DNA from: Actinospica sp035493475
Lineage (GTDB): Bacteria; Actinomycetota; Actinomycetes; Streptomycetales; Catenulisporaceae
Direction: 5' to 3'
NCBI GenBank assembly: GCA_035493475.1
Contig: DATJIF010000183.1
Location: 1-64,000 of the forward strand
DNA: 64,000 nt
Below, in pieces: positions 26,122 through 34,216 of this stretch (position 1 is its first letter; the number at the start of each line of letters is the position of its first letter). The translations under genes were made by a program, and so were the position numbers. The notes under the pieces were generated by a model. It did no database searches. It was not told where the DNA came from and saw only the letters and a list, made by a program, of their open reading frames with translations.

Positions 26122-27179
26122 CCGCAAACATTGCCGCCGCATCAGCCCTCGTCCTCGCTGACCTCGACCTCGCCTCACGTGCCCTGGGCGGCGCCGTGGT
26201 CTGGGCGAACGACGAGTTCTTCGGCATGAAGGAGAACCTGGTCACCCCCGCGCCGCCCACCTTCAGCCCGCACACCTTCGATCTCAAGGGCCAGGTCGTC
26301 GACGGCTGGGAGACGAGACGCCGCCGCCCCGGCACCGTGGAGACCGAGGCCACGTGCGCCACGTACGACTCGGCGATCATCCGCCTCGGCGCCCCCGGCC
26401 TCATCCGCAGCGTCACCGTCGACACGTCCTTCTTCGTCGGCAACTACCCGCCCGCCTGCTCCATCGAGGCCGCCGACGTGCGCGGATACCCCAGTCCTCA
26501 CGATCTCCTGGAGGCCGACTGGACCACGATCGTCCCCGAGAGCAAGCTGACCGGCGACACCCGGAACGTCTTCGAGCTCATAGACAGCACACTGCGACGC
26601 ATCCGCTTCACCCACGTGCGCCTCAACAACATCCCCGACGGCGGCATCGCCCGCCTCCGCGTCCACGGTGAGGTGCTCCCCGACCCCGAGTTCACCGTAG
26701 GCGTCCAATGCGACCTGGCCGCCGCCCGCAACGGCGCCCGCGTCACCGCCAGCAGCGACGCCTTCTTCTCCCCCGCCACCGCCGCCCTGATGCCCGGCGA
26801 ATCCCGCGTCATGGGCGACGGCTGGGAAACCGCCCGCCGCCGCGACTCCGCCAACGACTGGATCGAAGTCCAACTCATCGGCGAGGCCACGCCCGTCATC
26901 ATCGAGATCGACACCGCCAACTACAAGGGCAACGCCCCCGCCCGCATCCGCCTCCGCTCCCGCGTCGCCGAAGGTGACTGGATCGACCTGATCCCCGAAA
27001 CCCCCGTCCAACCCGACACCCTCCACCGCTTCCGCCTAAAGGCCGCCCACCCCGCCACCCACCTGCGCCTAGACACCTACCCCGACGGCGGCATAGCCCG
27101 CCTCCGCGTCCACGGCCACCTAACCCCCCAAGGCGCCGCCACCGTCCACACCCGCTGGACCGCCGCCAACCGACCCTGA
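26118..27179 (+). CDS. alc: Allantoicase
   Basis: This 353-residue protein is made of two repeated allantoicase domains (about residues 10-165 and 185-340). Each carries a DGWETRRRR/DGWETARRR segment and a PDGGIARLRVHG ending. LGGAVVWANDEFFGMKENL starts the first repeat. It hydrolyses allantoate to (S)-ureidoglycolate and urea. It is the last gene of the run that starts at 10095. The next step, ureidoglycolate lyase, has no recognisable gene in the window. Its stop is 12 bp from dispersed repeat copy A. Confidence 0.95.
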   Translation: MTANIAAASALVLADLDLASRALGGAVVWANDEFFGMKENLVTPAPPTFSPHTFDLKGQVVDGWETRRRRPGTVETEATCATYDSAIIRLGAPGLIRSVTVDTSFFVGNYPPACSIEAADVRGYPSPHDLLEADWTTIVPESKLTGDTRNVFELIDSTLRRIRFTHVRLNNIPDGGIARLRVHGEVLPDPEFTVGVQCDLAAARNGARVTASSDAFFSPATAALMPGESRVMGDGWETARRRDSANDWIEVQLIGEATPVIIEIDTANYKGNAPARIRLRSRVAEGDWIDLIPETPVQPDTLHRFRLKAAHPATHLRLDTYPDGGIARLRVHGHLTPQGAATVHTRWTAANRP

Positions 27180-27190
27180 CCCGGCTCGTC

Positions 27191-27399
27191 GCCCTACCTA
27201 CGTCACCGGCACTGCGCTCGTTCCTCGCTCCGTGCCGCCGACTACGTCCGGGGCGATTACTTACCCCGCCCACCCGCCCTACTCAAGCCGCCCTACAGTC
27301 GCTCCGCTCCTTCGGGAGCCTACGGCCCGCTACCTTCACTCCCTCGTCGCTGACGCTCCTCAGTCGCTACGTCCGCGGACCTACGGCGCTGCGCACGGC
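27191..27399 (+). repeat. Dispersed repeat, copy A (longest)
   Basis: This is a 209-bp non-coding repeat unit. Positions 27264-27399 match the reverse complement of 28574-28709 with about six mismatches in 136 bp. The left part (27191-27263) reappears in reverse complement at the right end of copy C (49856-49998). It fills the gap between the convergent allantoicase and pip genes and supplies the last codons and stop of pip. No transposase is associated. Confidence 0.8.
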
Positions 27400-28404
27400 G
27401 TCCGCGCATCTGACGGCGTCGGCGAGGCGGTGGCGGGCGGCGTGGAGTACGTCGCGCATGGTGGCGCTGCCGGTGTGGCCGGAGTCGTCGACGATGATCA
27501 GTTCTGCGCCGGGCCAGGCACGGGCGAGTTCCCATGCGGTGATGGCGGGCAGGCTGATGTCATTGCGGCCGTGGACGAGGATGGCGGGGATCTCGGCGAG
27601 GCGATGCGCATTGCGGAGCAGGGTGCCGTCGTCGAGGAAGGCGCCGTGGGCGAAGTAGTGGGCACAGATTCGCACGAAGGCGGTCTTGGCGTCGTCCGGC
27701 CGGTTGCTGAACAAGTCCGGGGTTCCGTTGACCTCGCCCGACAGCAGCACGTCTTCCCATGCCTGCCAAGCGTTGGTGGCGCGCGCTCGAATCGCGGGGT
27801 CCTGATTCTCCGTCATCGCGACGTAGCCTGCTAGCAGGTGCCCGATCGGCGGCTCGGTGTCCAGCGGCGAGTCGAAGTCCGCGCCCGACGAGGCGGAGGC
27901 AGCGGCATCGCGGAATCGTTCCCACGCTTCGGGGAAGAATCTGCCCGCGCCGCGGTAGAGCCACTCCAGTTCGCTCTGACGCGCCGTCATGATGGACACG
28001 AGCAGCGCCGCGCTGACCCGGTCCGGATGCGCCTCGGCGTAGGCGAGCGCGAGCGCCGAGCCCCACGAGCCGCCGAACAGCATCCACTTCTCGATGCCGA
28101 GGTGCTCGCGCAGCTGCTCCATGTCGCGGATCAGGAGCTGCGTCGTGTTGCGGCTCATGTCGGCGGCCGGGTCGCTGGCGTGCGGAAGGCTGCGTCCGCA
28201 GTTGCGCTGGTCGAACAGGACGACGCGGTGGCGCTGAAGATCGAACGGTCGGCGCATGCGGGTCGTGCAGCCGTAGCCGGGACCGCCGTGCACGATCACC
28301 ACGGGGATGCCGTCGGGATTTCCCACAGTCTCCCAGTAGACGCGGTTGCCGTCACCGGTGTCGAGTAGGCCGGTCGCGTAGGGCTCGGGCGACGCCTGGT
28401 TCAT
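27367..28404 (-). CDS. pip: Prolyl aminopeptidase (proline iminopeptidase)
   Basis: This 345-residue alpha/beta hydrolase has VIVHGGPGYGCTTRMRRPFD, FDQRNCGRSLPHAS, the nucleophile elbow FGGSWGSALALAYA, the acid in HGRNDISLP and the His in DDSGHTGS. These features and the size match proline iminopeptidase, which cleaves N-terminal proline from peptides. There is no signal peptide. The C-terminal residues (about the last 11) are encoded inside dispersed repeat copy A, so the end of the protein appears to have been set by the repeat. Copy B of the same repeat lies just beyond the 5' end in inverted orientation. No operon partner. Confidence 0.92.
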   Translation of the reverse strand: MNQASPEPYATGLLDTGDGNRVYWETVGNPDGIPVVIVHGGPGYGCTTRMRRPFDLQRHRVVLFDQRNCGRSLPHASDPAADMSRNTTQLLIRDMEQLREHLGIEKWMLFGGSWGSALALAYAEAHPDRVSAALLVSIMTARQSELEWLYRGAGRFFPEAWERFRDAAASASSGADFDSPLDTEPPIGHLLAGYVAMTENQDPAIRARATNAWQAWEDVLLSGEVNGTPDLFSNRPDDAKTAFVRICAHYFAHGAFLDDGTLLRNAHRLAEIPAILVHGRNDISLPAITAWELARAWPGAELIIVDDSGHTGSATMRDVLHAARHRLADAVRCADAVRSAVGPRT

Positions 28405-28573
28405 GAAAGCCTCCTCGTGACTGCCTGATCAAAGCCTACGCAGATTCGGCCAAGGCGAGGGCAAGATCCGCCGCATGGTCCAACGATAAATGCGTCGCAA
28501 GTCGGTGCACGCTCTCGGGATACTTCCCGGCTGTTCGGCCGTAGGACGCCGACGTTCGGTGGGTGAAGCGGCG
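28405..28573 (-). other. Gene-poor gap; possible gene remnant
   Basis: With copy B this makes a 327-bp stretch without a convincing gene. On the minus strand an open frame ends at 28436 with residues SVHRLATHLSLDHAADLAL and an AESA terminus, which reads like the tail of a protein. Upstream it runs straight into the repeat. It may be a truncated gene end; I do not recognise a family. Confidence 0.2.
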
Positions 28574-28709
28574 GCCATGCGCTGCGCCGTAGGTCCGCGG
28601 ACGTAGCGAGTGAGGAGCGTCAGCGACGAAGGAGTGAAGGTAGCGGGCCGGAGGCTCCCGAAGGAGCGGAGCGACTGTAGGGCCGCTTGAGTAGGGCGGG
28701 TGGGCGGGG
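28574..28709 (-). repeat. Dispersed repeat, copy B (inverted relative to A)
   Basis: This is a 136-bp unit, reverse-complementary to 27264-27399 at about 96 percent. With copy A it brackets the pip gene as an inverted repeat. It lies between pip and the PaaX-type gene and is not part of either coding sequence. Confidence 0.85.
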
Positions 28710-28731
28710 GGCGACCACCCAACCGCGGCCC

Positions 28732-29649
28732 TCAACCCTCCCCGTGGATCACGTCCATCGCGTGCTCTCGGGCCGGGGCGCTGAGGGCGTGGTTGAGGTC
28801 GTCGAAGAGGACGCGCGCGGACTCGCCGCTCCAGCCTGGAGGGAGTAGGCGGAGGGGGAGGCCGGGGTCGCGGTAGGGGAGGCGGCGCCATTGGGTGAGC
28901 ATGGGGATGTAGGTGCGGTACGCCTCTAGGGGGGCTAAGCCGTGGGTAGCTACGCGATCCAGTACGGGGCGGTATTGACGGAGGAAGTCGGCGTAGAGGC
29001 CGGTGAGTTCGTCGAGGTCCCACCAGGCGCGGACCTTGGTACGCAGTTCGCCGAATGCCACGTGGTGGCCGGTGAATATCTCGACGTAGCCGGACAGGGC
29101 GCGGCGTTCGAGGGTGCGGCGGGTCTCGGCGGCGAGGGTGGCGGGGGCGATCCAGATGCCGGGGGCGGCGGTGCCGAAGCCTAGGCGGGTGAGGGTGGCG
29201 CGCAGTTCGTGGCGCTTGTCGCGTTCGGATTCGGGCACGGAGAAGACGACCAGCAGCCAGCCGTCGTCGAGTTCGGCGCGGGCGTGTTCGAAGATGCGGG
29301 TATCGCCCTCGGCCAGCAGTTCGAGGGTCGCCGGGTCGAGCGCGTAGCCCGCGGCCTTGCCGTGCCGCTCGGGGGTCAGCACGCCGCGGCGCTTGAGGCG
29401 GGAGACGGCGGAGCGGACGGCGCGGTCGTCGAGTCCGAGGTCTGACATGAGGCGGATGAGCGCGGCGACGGACAGCCAGTTGTCCTCGCTGCGGGCGTAG
29501 AGGGCGAAGAGGGTGAGGATGAGGGGGCCGAGGCGGGTGTCACGGGCGGCGGGGTTCGTGCCCGCCGCGTCAGACTCGTCAGCCTCGTCCGTCGCGGCCG
29601 CCGCGTCCACCGGCTCGGCCGGGCCGGTCGGCTCCGTCTCCGTCATCAT
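28732..29649 (-). CDS. PaaX-family transcriptional regulator
   Basis: This is a 305-residue protein with an acidic, Ala-rich N-terminal tail (about 35 residues). A PaaX N-terminal winged helix follows (LTLFALYARSEDNWLSVAAL, DLGLDDRAVRSAVSRLKRRG), then the central and C-terminal PaaX domains (DGWLLVVFSVPESERDKRHE, LGFGTAAPGIWIAP, YIPMLTQWRRLPYRDPGLP). PaaX repressors sense aryl-CoA thioesters such as phenylacetyl-CoA. Here the neighbouring aryl-CoA ligase and aryl-CoA hydroxylase genes suggest an aminobenzoyl- or salicylyl-CoA ligand. It overlaps the FAH-family gene stop by 4 bp, forming one operon with it. Confidence 0.9.
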   Translation of the reverse strand: MMTETEPTGPAEPVDAAAATDEADESDAAGTNPAARDTRLGPLILTLFALYARSEDNWLSVAALIRLMSDLGLDDRAVRSAVSRLKRRGVLTPERHGKAAGYALDPATLELLAEGDTRIFEHARAELDDGWLLVVFSVPESERDKRHELRATLTRLGFGTAAPGIWIAPATLAAETRRTLERRALSGYVEIFTGHHVAFGELRTKVRAWWDLDELTGLYADFLRQYRPVLDRVATHGLAPLEAYRTYIPMLTQWRRLPYRDPGLPLRLLPPGWSGESARVLFDDLNHALSAPAREHAMDVIHGEG

Positions 29650-30500
29650 GGGTGAACCATAACGGTGCCCTCTTCGACGACGCGATTGCGCAGTTCGCCG
29701 ATGCCCGCGATCCGGGTCACGACCTCTCCGCCGGCCTCGAGGTAGCGCGGGGGCTTGCGCGCGTGGCCGACGCCGCCGGGGGTGCCGGTGGCGATCACGT
29801 CGCCGGGGTTGAGCCGGACGATCGTCGAGACGTACTCGACCAGCGTCACGGGGTCGAATACGAGGTCTGCGGTCGAGTCGTGCTGCATCGTGTCGCCGTC
29901 GAGTTCGAGGGTCACGTCGAGGACGGGGCGCACGCCGCCGGGCAGTTCGTCGGGCGTGACGAGGTAGGGGCCGATCGGGGTGGACGAGTCCCACGCCTTG
30001 CCCTGGAGCCACTGCTGCGAGCGGTACTGCCAGTCGCGGCAGGTGACGTCGTTGAGCACGGTGAAGCCCGCGATCGCCGACTCGGCTTCCGTGCGGGTGG
30101 CGCGGCGGACGGGCGTGCCGATGACGAGGGCCAGTTCGGCTTCCCAGTCGAAGGCCACGGTCTCGGGCGGGCGGACGATCGGGTCGATGGCACCGATGAG
30201 GCTGTCGGCGAACTTCGCGAAGAGGGTGGGGTGTTCGGGCAGTTCGCGGCCCATTTCGAGGATGTGGTTGCGGTAGTTCAGGCCTACGCAGACGATCTTC
30301 GAGGGCTGAGGGACTACGGGGGCGAAGTCGGCTTCGGCGGCGGGGGCCACGGGGATCGATGCCGAGTCCGCGCGGCGGCGCCAGTCGGGGTCGGCGAGGA
30401 AGGCGGCCAGGTCGGGGGCGCCGAGGTCGAGCAGCGTGTCGCCGGAGAGGCGGACGGCGCGGGTGTGGGCCGGCCCGGTCCGGACCGTGGCTAGCTTCAT
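29646..30500 (-). CDS. Fumarylacetoacetate hydrolase-family protein
   Basis: This 284-residue protein has the FAH C-terminal domain: VCVGLNYRNHILEMG, PTLFAKFADSLIGAIDPIV, DWEAELALVIG with acidic metal ligands, and GDVIATGTPGGVGHARKPPR. Members hydrolyse or decarboxylate ring-cleavage products such as fumarylpyruvate or 5-oxopent-3-ene-tricarboxylate. In this cluster it may cleave the ring-fission product of a gentisate-type intermediate. The start at 30500 (MKLATVRTG) matches the family; an in-frame ATG 33 bp upstream has no support. It is 19 bp after the Rid gene and overlaps the PaaX gene. Confidence 0.88.
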   Translation of the reverse strand: MKLATVRTGPAHTRAVRLSGDTLLDLGAPDLAAFLADPDWRRRADSASIPVAPAAEADFAPVVPQPSKIVCVGLNYRNHILEMGRELPEHPTLFAKFADSLIGAIDPIVRPPETVAFDWEAELALVIGTPVRRATRTEAESAIAGFTVLNDVTCRDWQYRSQQWLQGKAWDSSTPIGPYLVTPDELPGGVRPVLDVTLELDGDTMQHDSTADLVFDPVTLVEYVSTIVRLNPGDVIATGTPGGVGHARKPPRYLEAGGEVVTRIAGIGELRNRVVEEGTVMVHP

Positions 30501-30519
30501 GATGCTCCGATGACTCCCG

Positions 30520-30951
30520 TCAGGAATGATCAATGAGGCTGGACGTGCGCAGCCGCTCGGCGGGGATCTCGGCCACGCCGAGGATCTCGATCAGGGCTTC
30601 GGGCTGCCAGAGGGCGGTGCAGCCGATGCCGGCCATCGCGGGGTAGACGGGGCCGGCGAGCTCGCGCCAGACGCGGCCGATCTCCTTGCCGTGGGCCTGG
30701 TAGTCGGGGATGTCGGTGAGGTAGATCGTGACGCTGACCAGGTCCTGCGGCTCCCCGCCCGCCTCGCGCAGGGTGGCCAGCAGGTTGCCGAAGGCCTGGC
30801 GGAACTGCTCGACGATGCCGCCGGGCACGATCCGCATCTCGGCGTCCAGGGCGGTCTGGCCGCCGAGGTACAGCGTGGTGCCGCTGAGCGTGCCGTGCGA
30901 GTAGCCGCTCGGGGTGGGCAGGGACGCGGGATTCACGGGGATGGCCGTCAT
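30520..30951 (-). CDS. Rid-family protein lacking the RidA active-site Arg
   Basis: This 143-residue YjgF/YER057c/UK114-family protein contains LYLGGQTALDAEMRIVPGGI and DLVSVTIYLTDIPDYQAHG. In E. coli RidA the imine-deaminase Arg105 lies in PARSCVEV; the aligned stretch here is PAMAGIGC, so the Arg is absent. It therefore probably belongs to a Rid subgroup without enamine/imine deaminase activity, perhaps acting on a pathway-specific intermediate. It is first in the minus-strand operon with FAH and PaaX genes and divergent, 77 bp apart, from the cupin gene. Confidence 0.85.
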   Translation of the reverse strand: MTAIPVNPASLPTPSGYSHGTLSGTTLYLGGQTALDAEMRIVPGGIVEQFRQAFGNLLATLREAGGEPQDLVSVTIYLTDIPDYQAHGKEIGRVWRELAGPVYPAMAGIGCTALWQPEALIEILGVAEIPAERLRTSSLIDHS

Positions 30952-30956
30952 GTCTA

Positions 30957-30985
30957 TTGACTTTAACTGACGGTCGTGAAAAATA
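30957..30985 (+). promoter_or_regulatory. Possible promoter for the cupin-ligase-hydroxylase operon
   Basis: TTGACT (30957-30962) is followed after 17 bases by AAAATA (30980-30985), in the short AT-rich divergent region between the Rid and cupin genes. It is the only sigma70-like pair there. A PaaX operator is expected in the same region, but I see no clear palindrome. Confidence 0.35.
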
Positions 30986-31028
30986 CGAGATACAGCACAG
31001 CGGCCGTCGATCCGAACGGAGTTCGCGC

Positions 31029-31511
31029 ATGGAGCCCGACTTCAGCAAGTACGAGTTGGAGGGCGACAACTCGATGTACCGGCTGCCCAGCGGCCTGGTC
31101 GCGCCGGTCGTCACCAGGTCGGGGGCCGAGCACGGCAACACGGCGGACTCGGGCGGCGCGGTCCGCGTCTCGGGCGTGAGCATCCAGCACACCCCGGCGC
31201 GGCGGCTCTGGTACGGCAAGGTCAGCAACGAGCCCGGCTACCGCTCCGTCTCCCATCACCACGGCGAGGCCGAGACCGGCGGCTACGTGCTCGCCGGCCG
31301 GGCCCGCATCTACTTCGGCGAGAAGTTCGCGGACTACCTGGACATGTCGGAAGGCGACTGGGTCTTCGTGCCGCCGTTCATGCCGCACGTGGAGTGCAAC
31401 CTGGACCGCAACAGGCCGCTCGTCTGGCTGACCACGCGCACGCCGGAGAACATCGTGGTCAACCTGCCGGACATCCCGGATGCGGAGCTGCGCGACTGGC
31501 TGGACCGGTGA
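31029..31511 (+). CDS. Metal-binding cupin protein of the aryl-CoA degradation operon
   Basis: This 160-residue single-domain cupin contains both metal motifs. SHHHGEAETGGYVLAG gives the H-x-H-x3-E pattern and PPFMPHVECN gives the second His. It may be a ring-cleaving dioxygenase or an isomerase acting on a hydroxylated aromatic product; it is shorter than classical gentisate dioxygenases, which have two cupin halves. It leads the operon that continues with thioesterase, aryl-CoA ligase and hydroxylase. I chose ATG 31029 over the more upstream in-frame start because the extra residues are low-complexity and overlap the promoter region. Confidence 0.75.
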   Translation: MEPDFSKYELEGDNSMYRLPSGLVAPVVTRSGAEHGNTADSGGAVRVSGVSIQHTPARRLWYGKVSNEPGYRSVSHHHGEAETGGYVLAGRARIYFGEKFADYLDMSEGDWVFVPPFMPHVECNLDRNRPLVWLTTRTPENIVVNLPDIPDAELRDWLDR

Positions 31512-31537
31512 GTGGGCGCATGGCGGAGAACGGCCGC

Positions 31538-32515
31538 ATGACGGAGAGCGAGCGCGTGACGGCGCGGGCGACTTCGGACGTCGTGACCGCGGCGCTGACG
31601 CTCAAGGAGGTCGGGGCGGAGTACTTCGATCTCGCGTTCGTCGGGGTCACGCAGCCCTGCCCCTGGCCGAAGGCGTACGGCGGGGACCTCGTGGCGCAGG
31701 CGGCGGCCGCGGCGATGCGGTCGGTGACCGACGGCAAGACGCTGCACTCGATGCACAGCTACTTCATGCGCCCGGCCGACATCGGCGCCGAGGTGCGGTA
31801 CGAGGTGGAGCTGCTGCGGGACGGACGCGGGTACAGCACGCGACAGGTGCGCGGCTATCAGAACGGCAAGCCGGTGTACGTGTGCCTGGCGAACTTCGCG
31901 GCGGGCGAGGAGGGGGCGTCGTACGCGGCGGATCTCGCCGAGGCCGTCCCCGATCCGGAGTCGCTGCCGAGTTCCGCCGAGTACCTGGAGGCGCGCTCGG
32001 GCGGCACGATGACGGAGCTGTCCAAGGCCTACTGGTCGCAGGGACGGGGCTTCGACATGCGGCACGTTCCGGGGCCGGTGTATCTCGAGGTCGAGGGCGA
32101 TCAGACTGCGCGTCAGGCGGTTTGGGTGCGGCCGTTCAGTCCTCTGGGTGCGGTCGAGGGGCTGACGGACGGTCAGCGGGACCAGGCCGCACTGGCGTAC
32201 GTGTGCGACTACACGATCCTCGAACCCGTGCTCCGCGTGCTCGGGCTGGCCTGGGCCGATCCGGGCCTGGTCACGGCCAGCCTGGACCACGCGATGTGGT
32301 TCCACCGCGCCGCCCCGCTGGACGGTGGCGACGGCGGCGACAGCGACAGCGACAGCGACAGCGACGACAGCGGCTGGCTGCTCTACGTCCAGGAGGCCGC
32401 GAGTGCCGACGCGGGGCGCGGGCTGGGCACCGGACGCTTCTACACGCGCGACGGGGGCCACGTGGCGACCGTCGCGCAGGAGGGCGTGATCCGCCCGACG
32501 ACGCGCACGGCCTGA
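31538..32515 (+). CDS. TesB-like acyl-CoA thioesterase II
   Basis: This protein of about 325 residues has the double hot-dog TesB layout: CPWPKAYGGDLVAQAAAAAM, LHSMHSYFMRPADIGAEVRY, GYSTRQVRGYQNGKPVYVC in the first half, and LDHAMWFHRAAP with GRFYTRDGGHVATVAQEGVI in the second. It should hydrolyse an acyl- or aryl-CoA. The start at 31538 has GGAGAA eight bases upstream; the GTG at 31508 overlapping the cupin stop and the ATG at 31520 are alternatives. A Ser-Asp repeat from a GACAGC microsatellite lies between WFHRAAP and the final strands. In the operon it may release CoA from the hydroxylated product. Confidence 0.85.
   Translation: MTESERVTARATSDVVTAALTLKEVGAEYFDLAFVGVTQPCPWPKAYGGDLVAQAAAAAMRSVTDGKTLHSMHSYFMRPADIGAEVRYEVELLRDGRGYSTRQVRGYQNGKPVYVCLANFAAGEEGASYAADLAEAVPDPESLPSSAEYLEARSGGTMTELSKAYWSQGRGFDMRHVPGPVYLEVEGDQTARQAVWVRPFSPLGAVEGLTDGQRDQAALAYVCDYTILEPVLRVLGLAWADPGLVTASLDHAMWFHRAAPLDGGDGGDSDSDSDSDDSGWLLYVQEAASADAGRGLGTGRFYTRDGGHVATVAQEGVIRPTTRTA
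32339..32362 (+). repeat. GACAGC hexanucleotide microsatellite in the tesB-like gene
   Basis: Four exact GACAGC units followed by a degenerate GACGACAGC encode a run of alternating Asp and Ser in a loop of the thioesterase. In-frame contraction or expansion would change loop length by two residues per unit. Confidence 0.85.
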
Positions 32516-32554
32516 GTCACTCCCCCGCCAGCTCGTGTCTGGCCCTACGCAAGG

Positions 32555-34216
32555 ATGCGTACGCTGATGTCCCTTTCCCCCTCGGCCCACGTGGACCCGT
32601 TCACCCGCGACCACCTGCCACCCGAGCAGGAGTGGCCGACGATCGAGTTCGTGCTGCCGGAGCTGCGTTACCCCGATCGGCTCAACGCGGGCACTGAGCT
32701 GATCGACGTACCCGCCGAGACCTTCGGGGCCGATCGTCCGGCGTTGCGGACACCGGACGGCGAGACGTGGACCTATGGCCAGTTGCGCACGCGTGCCAAC
32801 CAGGTGGCCCAGGTGCTCACTGAGGATTTGGGGCTGGTGCCCGGGCAGCGCGTGATGCTGCGTTCGCCGAACAATCCGTGGACGGTCGCCGCGTGGCTCG
32901 GTGTGTTGAAGGCGGGCGGCGTCGTGGTCACGACGATGGCGGCGCTGCGGACGCGCGAGCTGGCGCCGATCGTCGAGCGGACTCAGCCCTCGATCGCGCT
33001 CGTCGATCACCGGTTCGCCGAGGAGGTGTACGCGGTTCGGGTCGCGGCGGCGCCGGAGTTGCGGGTGGTCGAGTACGGCGGGGGCGGGCCGGACGATCTG
33101 GTGGCGCGGGCGGCGAAGAAGTCGGGCGAGTTCGAGGACGTGCAGACGGCCGCGGACGACGTGGCGCTGCTGGGGCCGACGTCGGGCAGCACCGGCGTCC
33201 CGAAGATCACCATGCACTTCCACCGCGACCTGCTCTCGATCGACAACACCTTCGGCCGCCATACGTTGGCTCTGCGCCCGGACGACGTGGTCGCCTGCAC
33301 CGCTCCCCTGGCCTTCACCTTCGGCCTCGGCATGCTCGTCGTGTTCCCGTTGCGCGCCGGCTCGTGCGTGCTGCTGATCGAGTCGGCCACGCCCGAGCAG
33401 CTGGCGCAGCACGTATCAGACCTCGGCGTCACGGCGCTGGCCACGGCTCCGACCGCGTACCGGGCGATCGTGCGGGCCGGGCGTGACCAACTGCTGTCCG
33501 GGCTGCGGGTGGCCGTATCAGCGGGCGAACACATCACCGAGGATGTGTGGCGCACGCTGCGGGACGACCTCGGCCTGTCGGTGATCGACGGCATCGGGGC
33601 GACGGAACTGCTGCACATCTTCATCTCGGCGGCGGACGCGGAGATAAGGCCGGGTGCGACCGGCAAGCCGGTGCCCGGATACCGCGCGGTGATTCTGGGG
33701 CCCGACGGTTCGGAGCTCGGCCCGGACCTACCGGGGCGGCTCGGCGTGATCGGGCCGGTCGGCTGCCGCTACCTGGACGATCCGCGGCAGAAGGACTACG
33801 TGGTCGGCGGCTGGAACGTGACCGGCGACGTCTTCCACCGGGACGCGGACGGCTACTTCTACTACCACGCGCGCGGCGACGACATGATCGTGTCCTCCGG
33901 CTACAACATCGGCGGTCCCGAGGTCGAGGCCGCGGTCGAGACGCATCCGGACGTGCTGGAGTGCGCGGTCGTGCCCCGGCCGGACCGCGAGCGCGGCTCG
34001 GTGGTGTGCGCCTTCGTCGTGCTGCGGCCGGATGTCGAGGCCGGTCCGGCGAAGGCCGCGGAGATCCAGCAGCACGTCAAGCAGACCCTCGCCCCCTACA
34101 AGTACCCGCGCGACGTCCGGTTCATCGACAGTCTGCCGCGCAACGCGAGCGGGAAGCTGCAACGCTTCGCGCTGCGCCGGATCGTCGAGGACGAGCACGA
34201 AAGGACCCATCCATGA
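32555..34216 (+). CDS. Aryl-CoA ligase (2-aminobenzoate/benzoate-CoA ligase type)
   Basis: This 553-residue adenylate-forming enzyme has the phosphate-binding loop GPTSGSTGVPKITMHF, the A5 motif GIGATELLHIFISA, TGDVFHRDADGYFYYHARGD, GYNIGGPEVEAAV and the C-terminal catalytic Lys in RNASGKLQRFALRR. ATELLHIF is typical of benzoate-type ligases. It makes an aryl-CoA from a benzoate derivative, ATP and CoA. Its stop overlaps the ATG of the fused aryl-CoA hydroxylase/reductase, which acts on 2-aminobenzoyl-CoA or salicylyl-CoA in known systems. This indicates 2-aminobenzoate or salicylate as substrate. Confidence 0.88.
   Translation: MRTLMSLSPSAHVDPFTRDHLPPEQEWPTIEFVLPELRYPDRLNAGTELIDVPAETFGADRPALRTPDGETWTYGQLRTRANQVAQVLTEDLGLVPGQRVMLRSPNNPWTVAAWLGVLKAGGVVVTTMAALRTRELAPIVERTQPSIALVDHRFAEEVYAVRVAAAPELRVVEYGGGGPDDLVARAAKKSGEFEDVQTAADDVALLGPTSGSTGVPKITMHFHRDLLSIDNTFGRHTLALRPDDVVACTAPLAFTFGLGMLVVFPLRAGSCVLLIESATPEQLAQHVSDLGVTALATAPTAYRAIVRAGRDQLLSGLRVAVSAGEHITEDVWRTLRDDLGLSVIDGIGATELLHIFISAADAEIRPGATGKPVPGYRAVILGPDGSELGPDLPGRLGVIGPVGCRYLDDPRQKDYVVGGWNVTGDVFHRDADGYFYYHARGDDMIVSSGYNIGGPEVEAAVETHPDVLECAVVPRPDRERGSVVCAFVVLRPDVEAGPAKAAEIQQHVKQTLAPYKYPRDVRFIDSLPRNASGKLQRFALRRIVEDEHERTHP

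Noticed and set aside
27191..28709. Insertion sequence or composite transposon around pip
   Set aside because: No transposase gene, terminal inverted repeats with target duplications or IS-like frame was seen, so it is kept only as a repeat pair.
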